Source: DATAXP01 sp036272935
GTDB taxonomy: Bacteria > Planctomycetota > Planctomycetia > Pirellulales > PNKZ01
NCBI GenBank assembly: GCA_036272935.1
Contig: DATAXP010000051.1
Location: 1 to 5,034 of the forward strand
Length of the DNA stretch: 5,034 nucleotides
Reading direction: 5' to 3'
Positions 1 to 5,034 of the stretch are shown here, in pieces (the stretch's first letter is position 1; the number at the start of each line of letters is the position of its first letter). The position numbers and the translations under genes were made by a program. The notes beneath the pieces are model-generated. The model did not search any database, had not been told where the DNA came from, and saw only the letters and a program-made list of their open reading frames with translations.

Positions 1-4
1 TCCC

Positions 5-145
5 TTAAGGAAGCAACCGCTCGACCATTCTGGCAAGCAGCGTATTCATGCTTTCTCGATACGTCTCAACCGTGTCTTTCCGGCAAGCGCGCAAGAAGCG
101 AGCATTCAGCCGGGTCGGAGCGGGGGCGGTGCGTGTCGATCGCGC
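5..145 (-). pseudogene. possible 3' end of an interrupted gene, family not recognised
   Basis: On the minus strand a frame is open from the left flank of the IS630 element (145) down to a TAA at 7-5. It encodes about 46 residues ending in a helix-like, charged stretch with motifs RFLRACRKD, TVETYRESMN and ARMVERLLP. The composition looks protein-like, unlike the shadow frames nearby. No start is visible because the frame enters from the IS630 element, so if it is real, it is the C-terminal piece of a gene whose 5' part was removed or displaced. It does not resemble the C-terminus of an IS630 transposase, so it is not the missing half of the broken transposase on the right. I do not recognise a family, and it could be a chance open frame. 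Confidence 0.25.
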
Positions 146-160
146 TACTTTTCTCTGCGC
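141..160 (+). repeat. left terminal inverted repeat of the IS630 element
   Basis: It matches the reverse complement of 1230-1249 at 17 of 20 positions, with mismatches at repeat positions 5, 10 and 14. The longest perfect block is CTGCGC. The TA at 146-147 is the presumed target copy, so the part inside the element is 148-160. Confidence 0.75.
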
Positions 161-1242
161 CCGGAATGAACTAAACCCTGTGCTATCACCGTACAAGGGT
201 GTATGAGCAAGAACACAGCAGCAGACAAGGTTGTACTGCGTCGTTTTGCGATCGAGTTGCTCGACAAGCAGATGACGATCGCCGACGTGGCGCAAGTCGT
301 GGGCGTCAGTGACTCGAGTGTGAAGCGTTGGAAGAAGGCGTTCCGCGAAGGAGGCGATGCGGCATTGCAGCCCAAGCCGCATCCGGGTTCGCCCAGGAAG
401 TTGACGCTCGTGCAGCAACAACGATTACGGCAACTGCTGATCAAGGGGCCACGAGCGGCTGGCTTCGACACCGAGTTGTGGACCTGTCGCCGCGTGGCGG
501 CCGTGGTCCAGCGCACCTTCGGCGTCGAGTACCATCCCGACCACCTGGGTCGCATCTTGCACGATCTCGGGTTCAGTCCGCAGAAGCCACAGCGTCGCGC
601 TGCCGAGCGCGATGAGGAGGCCATCGCGCGCTGGCGGACGCACGATTGGCCCCGGATCAAAAAAAGGCCCGCCGCGCCGGCGCGACGCTCGTCTTTCTCG
701 ACGAAACCGGCTTCCGCCTGCAGCCGCTGAACCGCCGCACGTGGGCGCTGGTCGGTTCTCGACCGCAGCAAGTCGTCTCGCAGCGCCACGACCGGTTGAG
801 CGTCATCGGCAGCCTGAGCCTCTCGCCCGCTCGCCGACATCTGCGATCGCACTTCGTGATCCACGAGCGCAACGTTCGCACGCCCGACGTACTGCGTTAC
901 TTGTGCGAATTGCATCGCCAGCATGGCGGTCCGCTGATCGTCGTGCTCGATCGGCTGAACGTTCATCGCTCGGCAGTCCGCCGTCTGCGCGACCGTGGCG
1001 CAAAGTGGCTGCGCGTCGAATGGCTGCCGGCCTACGCTCCCGAACTCAATCCCGTCGAGGCGATGTGGAGTCATACCAAATACACCAGCCTGGCCAACTT
1101 CGTACCCGACAACGTCGATCATCTCTTCGACGCCGTCGCCCAAGCCGTCAACGATGTTTACTTCCAACCCGATCTGATGACTTCGTTCTTTCAGGCCGCA
1201 GAGCTGTCAATCACTACAGCTCAACGACCGCGCAGGGAAGAG
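148..1242 (+). mobile_element. complete IS630-family insertion sequence
   Basis: This is an element of about 1.1 kb with one transposase gene filling nearly all of it. The ends are inverted repeats (17 of 20 matches between 141-160 and the complement of 1230-1249). Both repeats contain a TA (146-147 and 1243-1244), the dinucleotide that IS630/Tc1-mariner elements target and duplicate. The element proper is therefore placed between the two TAs. The repeat similarity runs 5 bp outside the TAs (CGCGC on the left, ACGCG on the right). Either the true ends lie further out, or the target was a near-palindrome. It sits 8 bp from the left end of the IS66 element, which makes it probably the most recent arrival. 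Confidence 0.8.
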
Positions 1243-1245
1243 TAA
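203..1245 (+). CDS. IS630-family transposase, read through a -1 frameshift
   Basis: This DDE transposase cuts and joins the ends of its own element at TA targets. The first frame (203-730, ATG start, weak AAGGG three bases upstream) carries an N-terminal helix-turn-helix (residues about 24-50, ADVAQVVGVSDSSVKRWKK) and a second winged-helix region (about 90-130, ending HDLGFSPQKP). The second frame, open from about 646 to 1245, carries the catalytic domain. In joined numbering the triad is D167 (FLDETGF), D250 (VLDRLNVHR) and E286 (LNPVEAMW), with 35 residues between the last two. A -1 shift on seven A's at 659-665 joins them into about 347 residues, a normal length for the family. Without the shift, the first product stops at 728-730 and lacks all catalytic residues. 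The stop TAA at 1243-1245 uses the target-site TA. It may be programmed frameshifting, a one-base loss from an A8 run, or a sequencing error. Confidence 0.85.
658..667 (+). other. putative frameshift site, A7 run
   Basis: Seven A's at 659-665 mark the change of frame. In the upstream frame the codons are ATC AAA AAA AGG; in the downstream frame they are CAA AAA AAG GCC. A lysine tRNA on the second AAA can re-pair perfectly one base back, but this is not the canonical A_AAA_AAG phase, and the AGG-to-AAG pairing in the A site is imperfect. One extra A in the mRNA, by polymerase slippage, would also fuse the frames. No Shine-Dalgarno-like stimulator stands at the usual 10-14 nt upstream. Confidence 0.5.
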
Positions 1246-1848
1246 CGCGTGGTTAGCGTGCGGCGAATTGGTGCCGCAGGGCGTCGAGTTGCTCTTCGGC
1301 GATGAATCCCACCCGGTCGCTATCCCGCATCGCCGAGCACAGGCAAGCACTTCATCCGCGGGCATGTCGGACTTCTGAAGAGCTTTGATGACCACCCTCA
1401 GACAGTCCTCGATGTCGGCGGTCATCAGCCCCTCGTCGCTCACTTCGACCTGGAGGCTTCCCGCCTTCATCAACTCCAGGGAGAGCTGCATCGCTAGCGG
1501 CAACTGCCGCGCATCGATCAAGCTGCTCAGGTTCCGCTTCACTTCACAGTAGGCGTCTCCGTCGTAGTCGAAGTTTCGGTTGGCATCGCGCTCGTCGAAG
1601 TCAGTCGCGTCGGCGATCGCCTGGCGCGTCGCGGCCGCCAGTTCTTGGGGGGCAGCAACCACGTCGCACTGAGCGGCAAGCTGCCAGAGAACTCGGCGAT
1701 CCGCGCGGGCCAGTTCCAGCAGGAGCTCGACCAGGTCCGCTTTCTTCCGCCGCTCGAGCGTGTTGCGCAGCGCTGCGATGCAGCCTGCAGGCTTTTGAAC
1801 GGTCGCCGCTTGGCTTGACTTGTGCTGGGGCATCTTCTTGAAACCCAT
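1207..1848 (-). CDS. IS66 passenger gene of unknown function, C-terminus altered by a one-base loss
   Basis: The open frame encodes 213 residues from ATG at 1848; a second ATG at 1833 is also possible. It begins 7 nt after the tnpC stop, so it is probably co-transcribed and coupled. The body is helical: KKADLVELLLELARADRR (about 36-53), an acidic FDERDANRNFDYDGD stretch, AMQLSLELMKAG, then EVSDEGLMTADIEDCLRVV. This pattern recalls the C-terminal helical region of SWIM zinc-finger proteins and related DUFs, but no SWIM zinc motif is present. I make that link from memory and hold it loosely. After about residue 169 (1342) the frame becomes low-quality and runs to 1207 inside the IS630 element. 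One base over, the sequence encodes a sensible tail, MRDSDRVGFIAEEQLDALR, ending at TAA 1255-1253. Restoring a G near 1340 (TG to TGG, Trp) would give a 198-residue protein. It is therefore a frameshifted gene or contains a sequencing error. Confidence 0.7.
   Translation of the reverse strand: MGFKKMPQHKSSQAATVQKPAGCIAALRNTLERRKKADLVELLLELARADRRVLWQLAAQCDVVAAPQELAAATRQAIADATDFDERDANRNFDYDGDAYCEVKRNLSSLIDARQLPLAMQLSLELMKAGSLQVEVSDEGLMTADIEDCLRVVIKALQKSDMPADEVLACARRCGIATGWDSSPKSNSTPCGTNSPHANHALLFPARSLSCSD
1230..1249 (-). repeat. right terminal inverted repeat of the IS630 element
   Basis: This is the partner of the repeat at 141-160 (17 of 20 matches). It overlaps the last codons of the transposase gene and holds the right target TA at 1243-1244. 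Confidence 0.75.
1243..1244. other. target-site TA copy of the IS630 element (right; left copy 146-147)
   Basis: TA dinucleotides bracket the element at 146-147 and 1243-1244, as expected for IS630-family insertion. The right copy plus the next A forms the transposase stop codon TAA (1243-1245). The rebuilt empty site reads CGCGC-TA-ACGCG. Confidence 0.65.
1252..1263 (+). repeat. left terminal inverted repeat of the IS66 element
   Basis: GTTAGCGTGCGG matches the reverse complement of 4445-4456 (GCTAGGGTGCGG) at 10 of 12 positions. The start resembles the GTAAGCG-type ends common in IS66 elements. The ancestral stop of the passenger gene (complement of 1253-1255) lies inside it. Confidence 0.55.
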
Positions 1849-1855
1849 CGGCGTT

Positions 1856-3538
1856 TCACGTCGTCCGCATGTGACGATAGTTCCAGGGCATCCAGAGATC
1901 AGGGCTGGCCGCGACCTGCTGGGCGCCCTGTTGCAACTGGGTCAAGTAGTCGAACGGATTGGCCCCATTGAGCTGGCAGGTGTAGATCAGGCTCATGAAC
2001 AGGTCACCCACGCGAGCCCCGTTCTGGGTCTTGTAGAACAGGGCATTCTTGCGATGCAGGATGGCCTTCTTCAATGCCTGCTCGCATAGATTGTTGTCGA
2101 GTGGCGCGCCGGCCTTTCGCAGAAACAGCGTTAGCTTGTCCCAGTGCCTCTGCATATAGCGGACGGCACTGCCCAATGCCGAATTGGGCTCGATCAACCG
2201 CTCACTCAGCTGCCGCGCGAGCCAATCGTGTAGTTGCTCCATGGTCGCAGCGCTGGATTGTTGATGCAGGCGCAGACGCGCCTCGGGCGAAAGCTGACGT
2301 TGCCGGGCCAGCGCATCGTTGCGATACACTTCGGCCAGCGACTCGAGCAGGTAACCGCACGGCTCGGGAAAACGATCGTACACGTCCACGAATTGCCGCC
2401 GGGCGTGGGCCAGGCAATGGGCCACGATCGTCTCCAGCTCGCCCGGCAAGTTGCGCGAAAGGGCGTCGCACATCTGGATCGGTGGCGGAAGCTCCGCGGC
2501 GCGAAGCTTCAGCACCTCAGCCAGGTTCTCTCCCGCGTGACGGCGGCCGCTGAAGAACAAGGCCACCCGACGACCATTGCCCAGCGCGATGACGCCCGAC
2601 GTGTACAGACCGCTGCGCGAGTGGCTGGAGTTCGCTTTTTTCTGGTCTTCGGGATCGTCCGCGCCACCGGTCGGGACCGTTGGTTGGGTGCGTCGGCCCA
2701 TGAGCTCCAGGATCTTGATCGTGGTGTCATCGTTGTGCAACACGTCCCCCTGCGCCGCCTGGCGGATCAACTCCGCGAAGGCCGGAGCAAGGTCCGCCGC
2801 GACGGCGTGCACGATGTCCCACTGGGTCGAGGCCGGCAACGGAATCTCCAGGTTCCGTTGCAAGCCCTCGAGGCGGTTGAACGGCAACCCACTGCCGTAT
2901 TTCAACAGCCCGATCATGCTGCCCGACGTCGCGTCGTACTTCTGGCTTCCCACCTCCGTCGGCGCTGGGGCGGTAAACACACGGCCGCAGAGGTGACATC
3001 GCAGTTTCTGCAGCTGGTAAATCGTCGCCACCAGCGGCGGTTGGCCGGTAATCCGCACCAACAGGCCCGGAGCCTTCTGATAAATCGTCCCCCGGACGCA
3101 GGCGGGACACACGTCGCCGGCCCCAAGCGACGGGTGCCCAACGTCGATCCGCTGGGCGCCGCCGTAGGCGTCGGCACCGTTGCGCCCATGACCTCGGGAC
3201 GGCGGCGCCGTGCGCAATGGATCGGACTCGCTTGGGTCCGCTGCCTCGGCAGCCAACTCGAGGTCCGCCGCTTCGCGACCGGGAGCCGTTGCCTCGGCAA
3301 TCTCACGCTTGCGGCCCGTCACGGCGTCGGTCTTCTCCGTGCGTGCGCCAAAGAACAGCTGCCGCAGCCGGCGGATCGACGTGTTCTTGTCCTCGACCAA
3401 GTCGCTCACGTAGGCGTACGAGTCGGCGATCGCCCGCAGCAACCGGTAATCCTCTGCGCCGAGCGCTTGCTCAGCGCGGCGCAGAACATCTTCCAGTTGC
3501 GTACTGTCCACTTCGATCATCTCCGGCGCGTTTCGCAT
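1856..3538 (-). CDS. tnpC: IS66-family transposase TnpC
   Basis: This is the catalytic DDE transposase of the element, 560 residues, full length for the family. The N-terminal third has a coiled-coil-like helical region (about 15-63, ending IRRLRQLFFGARTEK, a conserved IS66 signature) and a low-complexity acidic linker. A zinc-binding pair follows: CPAC (144-147) and CHLC (181-184). The core holds D270 (LHNDDT), D358 (QMCDALSRN), the family motif HCLAHARRQF (374-383) and E486 (DNNLCEQALKKAILHRKN). The IS66 C-terminal element is at about 514-533 (SLIYTCQLNGANPFDYL). ATG 3538 is the first possible start after an in-frame TGA 24 nt upstream; ATG 3520 is an alternative. The ribosome site is poor. 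A 132-nt gap separates it from tnpB and holds no convincing gene. All catalytic residues are present, so it is probably functional. Confidence 0.95.
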   Translation of the reverse strand: MRNAPEMIEVDSTQLEDVLRRAEQALGAEDYRLLRAIADSYAYVSDLVEDKNTSIRRLRQLFFGARTEKTDAVTGRKREIAEATAPGREAADLELAAEAADPSESDPLRTAPPSRGHGRNGADAYGGAQRIDVGHPSLGAGDVCPACVRGTIYQKAPGLLVRITGQPPLVATIYQLQKLRCHLCGRVFTAPAPTEVGSQKYDATSGSMIGLLKYGSGLPFNRLEGLQRNLEIPLPASTQWDIVHAVAADLAPAFAELIRQAAQGDVLHNDDTTIKILELMGRRTQPTVPTGGADDPEDQKKANSSHSRSGLYTSGVIALGNGRRVALFFSGRRHAGENLAEVLKLRAAELPPPIQMCDALSRNLPGELETIVAHCLAHARRQFVDVYDRFPEPCGYLLESLAEVYRNDALARQRQLSPEARLRLHQQSSAATMEQLHDWLARQLSERLIEPNSALGSAVRYMQRHWDKLTLFLRKAGAPLDNNLCEQALKKAILHRKNALFYKTQNGARVGDLFMSLIYTCQLNGANPFDYLTQLQQGAQQVAASPDLWMPWNYRHMRTT

Positions 3539-3670
3539 CCTGCGACAACTGGCACCTAGAGGAGTTCACCGCCCGCTTCCCTGCGGGCCGGCCTGGCGTC
3601 TGACGCTTGCCACTCGTGGACAATGGACTCAAGCTGGCCCCTTTTTAGCAAGAGCAGTTGTCCGAAATAC

Positions 3671-4033
3671 TCAAGCGCGCGGCCCCACCGGATGCCAGTC
3701 GGGCGCCGCGGCAGCTCGCGTCGGGTTGCCGGCCGAGAATAAGACCGACAACTGATGCGCGGCCAGTCGCTGCGCGCCCCCCTCGACGGCACAAGGCCAC
3801 CAGGGGAAACGGCCTTGCGAAAGCCGCTTGTGGCAGAGCCAAAATCCCTGGCCATCGTAGGTGAGCACCTTCAGCGCCGTGGCCTTGCGATTGCGAAAGA
3901 CGAACACCGCGCCGCCCAGCGGATCGTGCCGCAACGCTTCCTGGCAGAGTCGCGAGAGGCCATCGATTCCTCGGCGAAAGTCCACCGGTTCGACCGCCAC
4001 CAGGATCTTCATCTGCGGCACGATCTGCAGCAT
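3671..4033 (-). CDS. tnpB: IS66 accessory protein TnpB (Orf2)
   Basis: A small protein of 120 residues that is required with TnpA and TnpC for IS66 transposition; its biochemical role is not settled. Family signatures are clear: VEPVDFRRGIDGLSRLCQEA (about 14-33), DPLGGAVFVFRNRKATALKVL (38-57), YDGQGFWLCHKRLSQGRF (59-76), and a C-terminal LAAHQL...GNP block. The ATG at 4033 overlaps the tnpA stop in a TGATG arrangement, the classic set-up for translational coupling. A GTG one codon upstream (4036) would also be in frame, but the ATG fits the usual N-terminus MLQI. Not to be confused with the TnpB nuclease of IS200/IS605 elements. The gene appears complete. Confidence 0.93.
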   Translation of the reverse strand: MLQIVPQMKILVAVEPVDFRRGIDGLSRLCQEALRHDPLGGAVFVFRNRKATALKVLTYDGQGFWLCHKRLSQGRFPWWPCAVEGGAQRLAAHQLSVLFSAGNPTRAAAAPDWHPVGPRA

Positions 4034-4419
4034 CACAAGGCCTTCCAGAAGCTGCGGGAAAGAGTACCGAGATCAGCCACGTCGTAGCCCACCAGTTGCA
4101 CGCGCATGGTGGCCCCAGCGCCGTCGGCCAATTCGAACACACACTGCTTGTCGAGGGTCATCGACGGAGGCAGTTCTACGAACGCAGAGCTCGTTGCCGG
4201 CTCGACGGCGGACTGGACCCGTTTCTGCAAGCTGTAGTAATCCAGCCCGAGTACCGTCGCCGCACGGGCGACCCCATGCAGCTTCGCCAGCCCAACGGCC
4301 AATGTCCAAAACGCCTGGGGAATCCGGCTCCCCGGTTGACGCCTCGCGCGCCAAGCCTGAAACCGGCTCCGTCCGCGCGCCAAATCCACCGGCAACCGCC
4401 CCCGCTCGCTGACGCCCAT
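4033..4419 (-). CDS. tnpA: IS66 accessory protein TnpA (Orf1)
   Basis: First gene of the IS66 operon, 128 residues. The start at 4419 (MGVSERGR) is chosen over an upstream ATG at 4458 because it has a strong GGAGG six bases ahead, and because the longer form would begin outside the element's terminal repeat. A basic N-terminus is followed by a predicted helix-turn-helix (about 35-67, FWTLAVGLAKLHGVARAATVLGLDYYSLQKRV), consistent with a DNA-binding role at the element ends or in regulation. The C-terminal FELADGAGATMRVQLV and LGTLSRSFW blocks match the usual IS66 Orf1 tail. Its stop overlaps the tnpB start. The gene appears intact. Confidence 0.9.
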   Translation of the reverse strand: MGVSERGRLPVDLARGRSRFQAWRARRQPGSRIPQAFWTLAVGLAKLHGVARAATVLGLDYYSLQKRVQSAVEPATSSAFVELPPSMTLDKQCVFELADGAGATMRVQLVGYDVADLGTLSRSFWKAL

Positions 4420-4425
4420 CGCAGT

Positions 4426-4430
4426 CCTCC
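4426..4430 (-). promoter_or_regulatory. ribosome binding site of tnpA
   Basis: GGAGG on the minus strand, six bases before ATG 4419, preceded by a T6 run. It is the only strong Shine-Dalgarno sequence in the IS66 operon. It fixes the tnpA start and, given the TGATG overlap, probably also feeds tnpB translation. Confidence 0.7.
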
Positions 4431-4444
4431 AAAAAATGGCAGGA

Positions 4445-4456
4445 CCGCACCCTAGC
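4445..4456 (-). repeat. right terminal inverted repeat of the IS66 element
   Basis: This is the partner of 1252-1263 (10 of 12 matches). It lies 26 bp upstream of the tnpA start. Similarity between the two ends does not extend further outward, which sets the element boundary here. Confidence 0.55.
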
Positions 4457-5034
4457 AAATCATCCCGAATGATTCATGCAGCCTCGCCGGAAGGACACGT
4501 TCGACGTAGCCGCGGAACAACGCGCCGTGTGATCGCGCCATCGACGACCAGCGGCGCGGTCAGGCCGCGCGTCCGCAACGCCGCCAAGAACGTCGTCGTC
4601 TTCCAGTGTCCATAGGGGACGCTGCACACCAGCCGCGTGCCGCACGGGGCGCGGCCCCGCAGGTGCGTCATGTTCGTCTTGACCCACGTTTCGTCGATAA
4701 AAACGAGACGTTCCGGAGCGAGGCCGGCCTGGCGAACTCGCCACGCCGCGCGTCGATCCGCGACATCGGGCCGCGCTTGCTCCGTCGCCTTCAAGACTTT
4801 TTTTTGAGCGTCAAGCGGAGCTGCCGCAACGCGCGGCAAAGCGTCATCCGGCTCAAGGTCGTCCCCAATTCCGATCGCAACTCGGCGAGCGTCAGATCCG
4901 GTTGCGCGGTGATGGCCGCCCGAATCTCTGCCGCCTCCCCCGCCCACTTCGGCGTCCGACGACGCTTGGTTGCCGGACCAACCTTCCCTTGCTCACGCCG
5001 CTCTTGCTTCACGCGGCGAACCCACGATTCACTG
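4457..5034 (-). pseudogene. IS630-family transposase remnant, unrelated to the left copy
   Basis: The gene enters from the right window edge already in frame (SESWVRRVKQERREQG, the end of the N-terminal helix-turn-helix), so its start lies beyond 5034. A second helical domain (IRAAITAQPDLTLAELRSEL) ends at LKKK, where A8 at 4805-4798 shifts the frame by -1 into the DDE domain: KATEQARPDVADRRAAW, then VFIDETWVKTNMTHLRGRAP with the first catalytic D, then GHWKTTTFLAALR. After VVDGAI an extra base at about 4530-4527 shifts the frame again. The correct continuation, GALFRGYVERVL, is readable one base over and fades by about 4490. The second D and the E are absent, because the gene is cut off by the IS66 right end. 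It cannot make active transposase. The A8 shift looks programmed; the second shift is damage. Confidence 0.8.
4797..4805 (-). other. canonical -1 frameshift site A_AAA_AAG in the IS630 remnant
   Basis: On the minus strand the upstream frame reads CTC AAA AAA AAG TCT TGA. The heptamer A_AAA_AAG (4803-4797) is in exactly the phase used for programmed -1 shifting in many IS elements. The zero-frame stop TGA (4793-4791) follows at once, and the -1 frame continues into the catalytic domain. A possible GC-rich stem (GCGCG pairing with CGCGC about 30 nt on) lies downstream; its role is a guess. Confidence 0.65.

Larger units (their letters stand above)
1252..4456 (-). mobile_element. IS66-family insertion sequence with an extra fourth gene
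   Basis: About 3.2 kb, bounded by short imperfect inverted repeats (1252-1263 and 4445-4456, 10 of 12). It contains the three diagnostic IS66 genes in standard order and spacing, tnpA-tnpB-tnpC, followed by a non-transposition gene. All are on the minus strand and read as one operon from the right end. Standard three-gene IS66 elements are about 2.5-2.7 kb, so the extra length matches the fourth gene. IS66 elements normally leave an 8-bp target duplication; the flanks here (AACGCGTG on the left, AAATCATC on the right) do not match. The element may have recombined or suffered an adjacent deletion after insertion. The family assignment is firm; the exact end positions are moderately sure. Confidence 0.75.

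Noticed and set aside
145..1167. Minus-strand frame of 340 codons opposite the left IS630 transposase.
   Set aside because: It is antisense to a gene with clear DDE motifs, has no family resemblance and crosses the element end.
1207..1260. With the IS630 element removed, the frameshifted tail of the passenger gene runs in the same frame into the left-edge fragment (5-145), hinting at one long gene.
   Set aside because: The tail after residue 169 is not protein-like, the neighbouring frame gives a better ending at 1253, and the IS66 terminal repeat lies between the two. Shared frame has a one-in-three chance.
2234..3559. Long plus-strand open frame (441 codons) opposite tnpC.
   Set aside because: It is a shadow of the GC-rich tnpC gene on the other strand, with no recognisable motifs. 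tnpC has zinc-finger and DDE signatures.
3539..3670. A possible small gene between tnpB and tnpC, with AAAAAGGGG followed by TTG at 3632.
   Set aside because: The frame from that TTG is not in phase with tnpC and does not look like protein. No matching small IS66 gene is known to me.
4436..4458. Weak promoter-like pair TTGCTA and CATTTT upstream of tnpA on the minus strand.
   Set aside because: The -10 match is poor, the spacing is short, and part of it is the terminal repeat. Not enough to call.
4458..4474. Hairpin AATCAT-CCCGA-ATGATT at the IS66/IS630-remnant junction.
   Set aside because: Six-bp arms in AT-rich sequence are likely by chance; there is no T-run to make a terminator and no second copy at the left end.
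1..5034. CRISPR array, tRNA, rRNA, riboswitch, attachment site or defence-gene cluster.
   Set aside because: No spaced direct repeats, no cloverleaf or conserved RNA motifs, and all convincing proteins are IS-related except the passenger gene.

Overview
The window is a GC-rich stretch made almost entirely of stacked insertion sequences. The type of IS66 and IS630 elements and the base composition would suit a planctomycete (Pirellula/Gemmata-like) or another high-GC environmental bacterium. That is an impression from protein style, because no chromosomal housekeeping gene is present to settle it.

Layout from left to right. (1) 1-145: a minus-strand reading frame ending at 5-7, possibly the 3' end of an interrupted host gene; no family recognised. 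(2) About 148-1242: a complete IS630-family element with matching inverted ends flanked by TA dinucleotides. Its plus-strand transposase is split at a run of seven A's between the DNA-binding and DDE domains, and its stop codon is supplied by the right-hand TA target copy. (3) About 1252-4456: an IS66-family element read on the minus strand in the order tnpA (4419-4033), tnpB (4033-3671), tnpC (3538-1856) and then a fourth, non-canonical gene (1848-1207). That gene is only 7 nt past tnpC and its original stop lies inside the element's terminal repeat, so it looks like a passenger. It has lost one base near codon 170. (4) About 4457-5034: the 5' part of a second, unrelated IS630-family transposase on the minus strand, running off the right edge of the window. 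It has a canonical A_AAA_AAG slippery site and a later inactivating frameshift. It stops where the IS66 element begins, and its catalytic half is not found on the other side.

Inferred history: an IS630 element (right) was cut by the IS66 element. Flanking DNA on the far side was then lost or exchanged, since no 8-bp target duplication and no missing transposase half are visible. A different IS630 element later landed at a TA about 8 bp outside the left IS66 end. The tnpA, tnpB and tnpC genes look intact and could form a working transposition unit. The passenger gene, the split transposase and the broken transposase are the parts that deserve attention.
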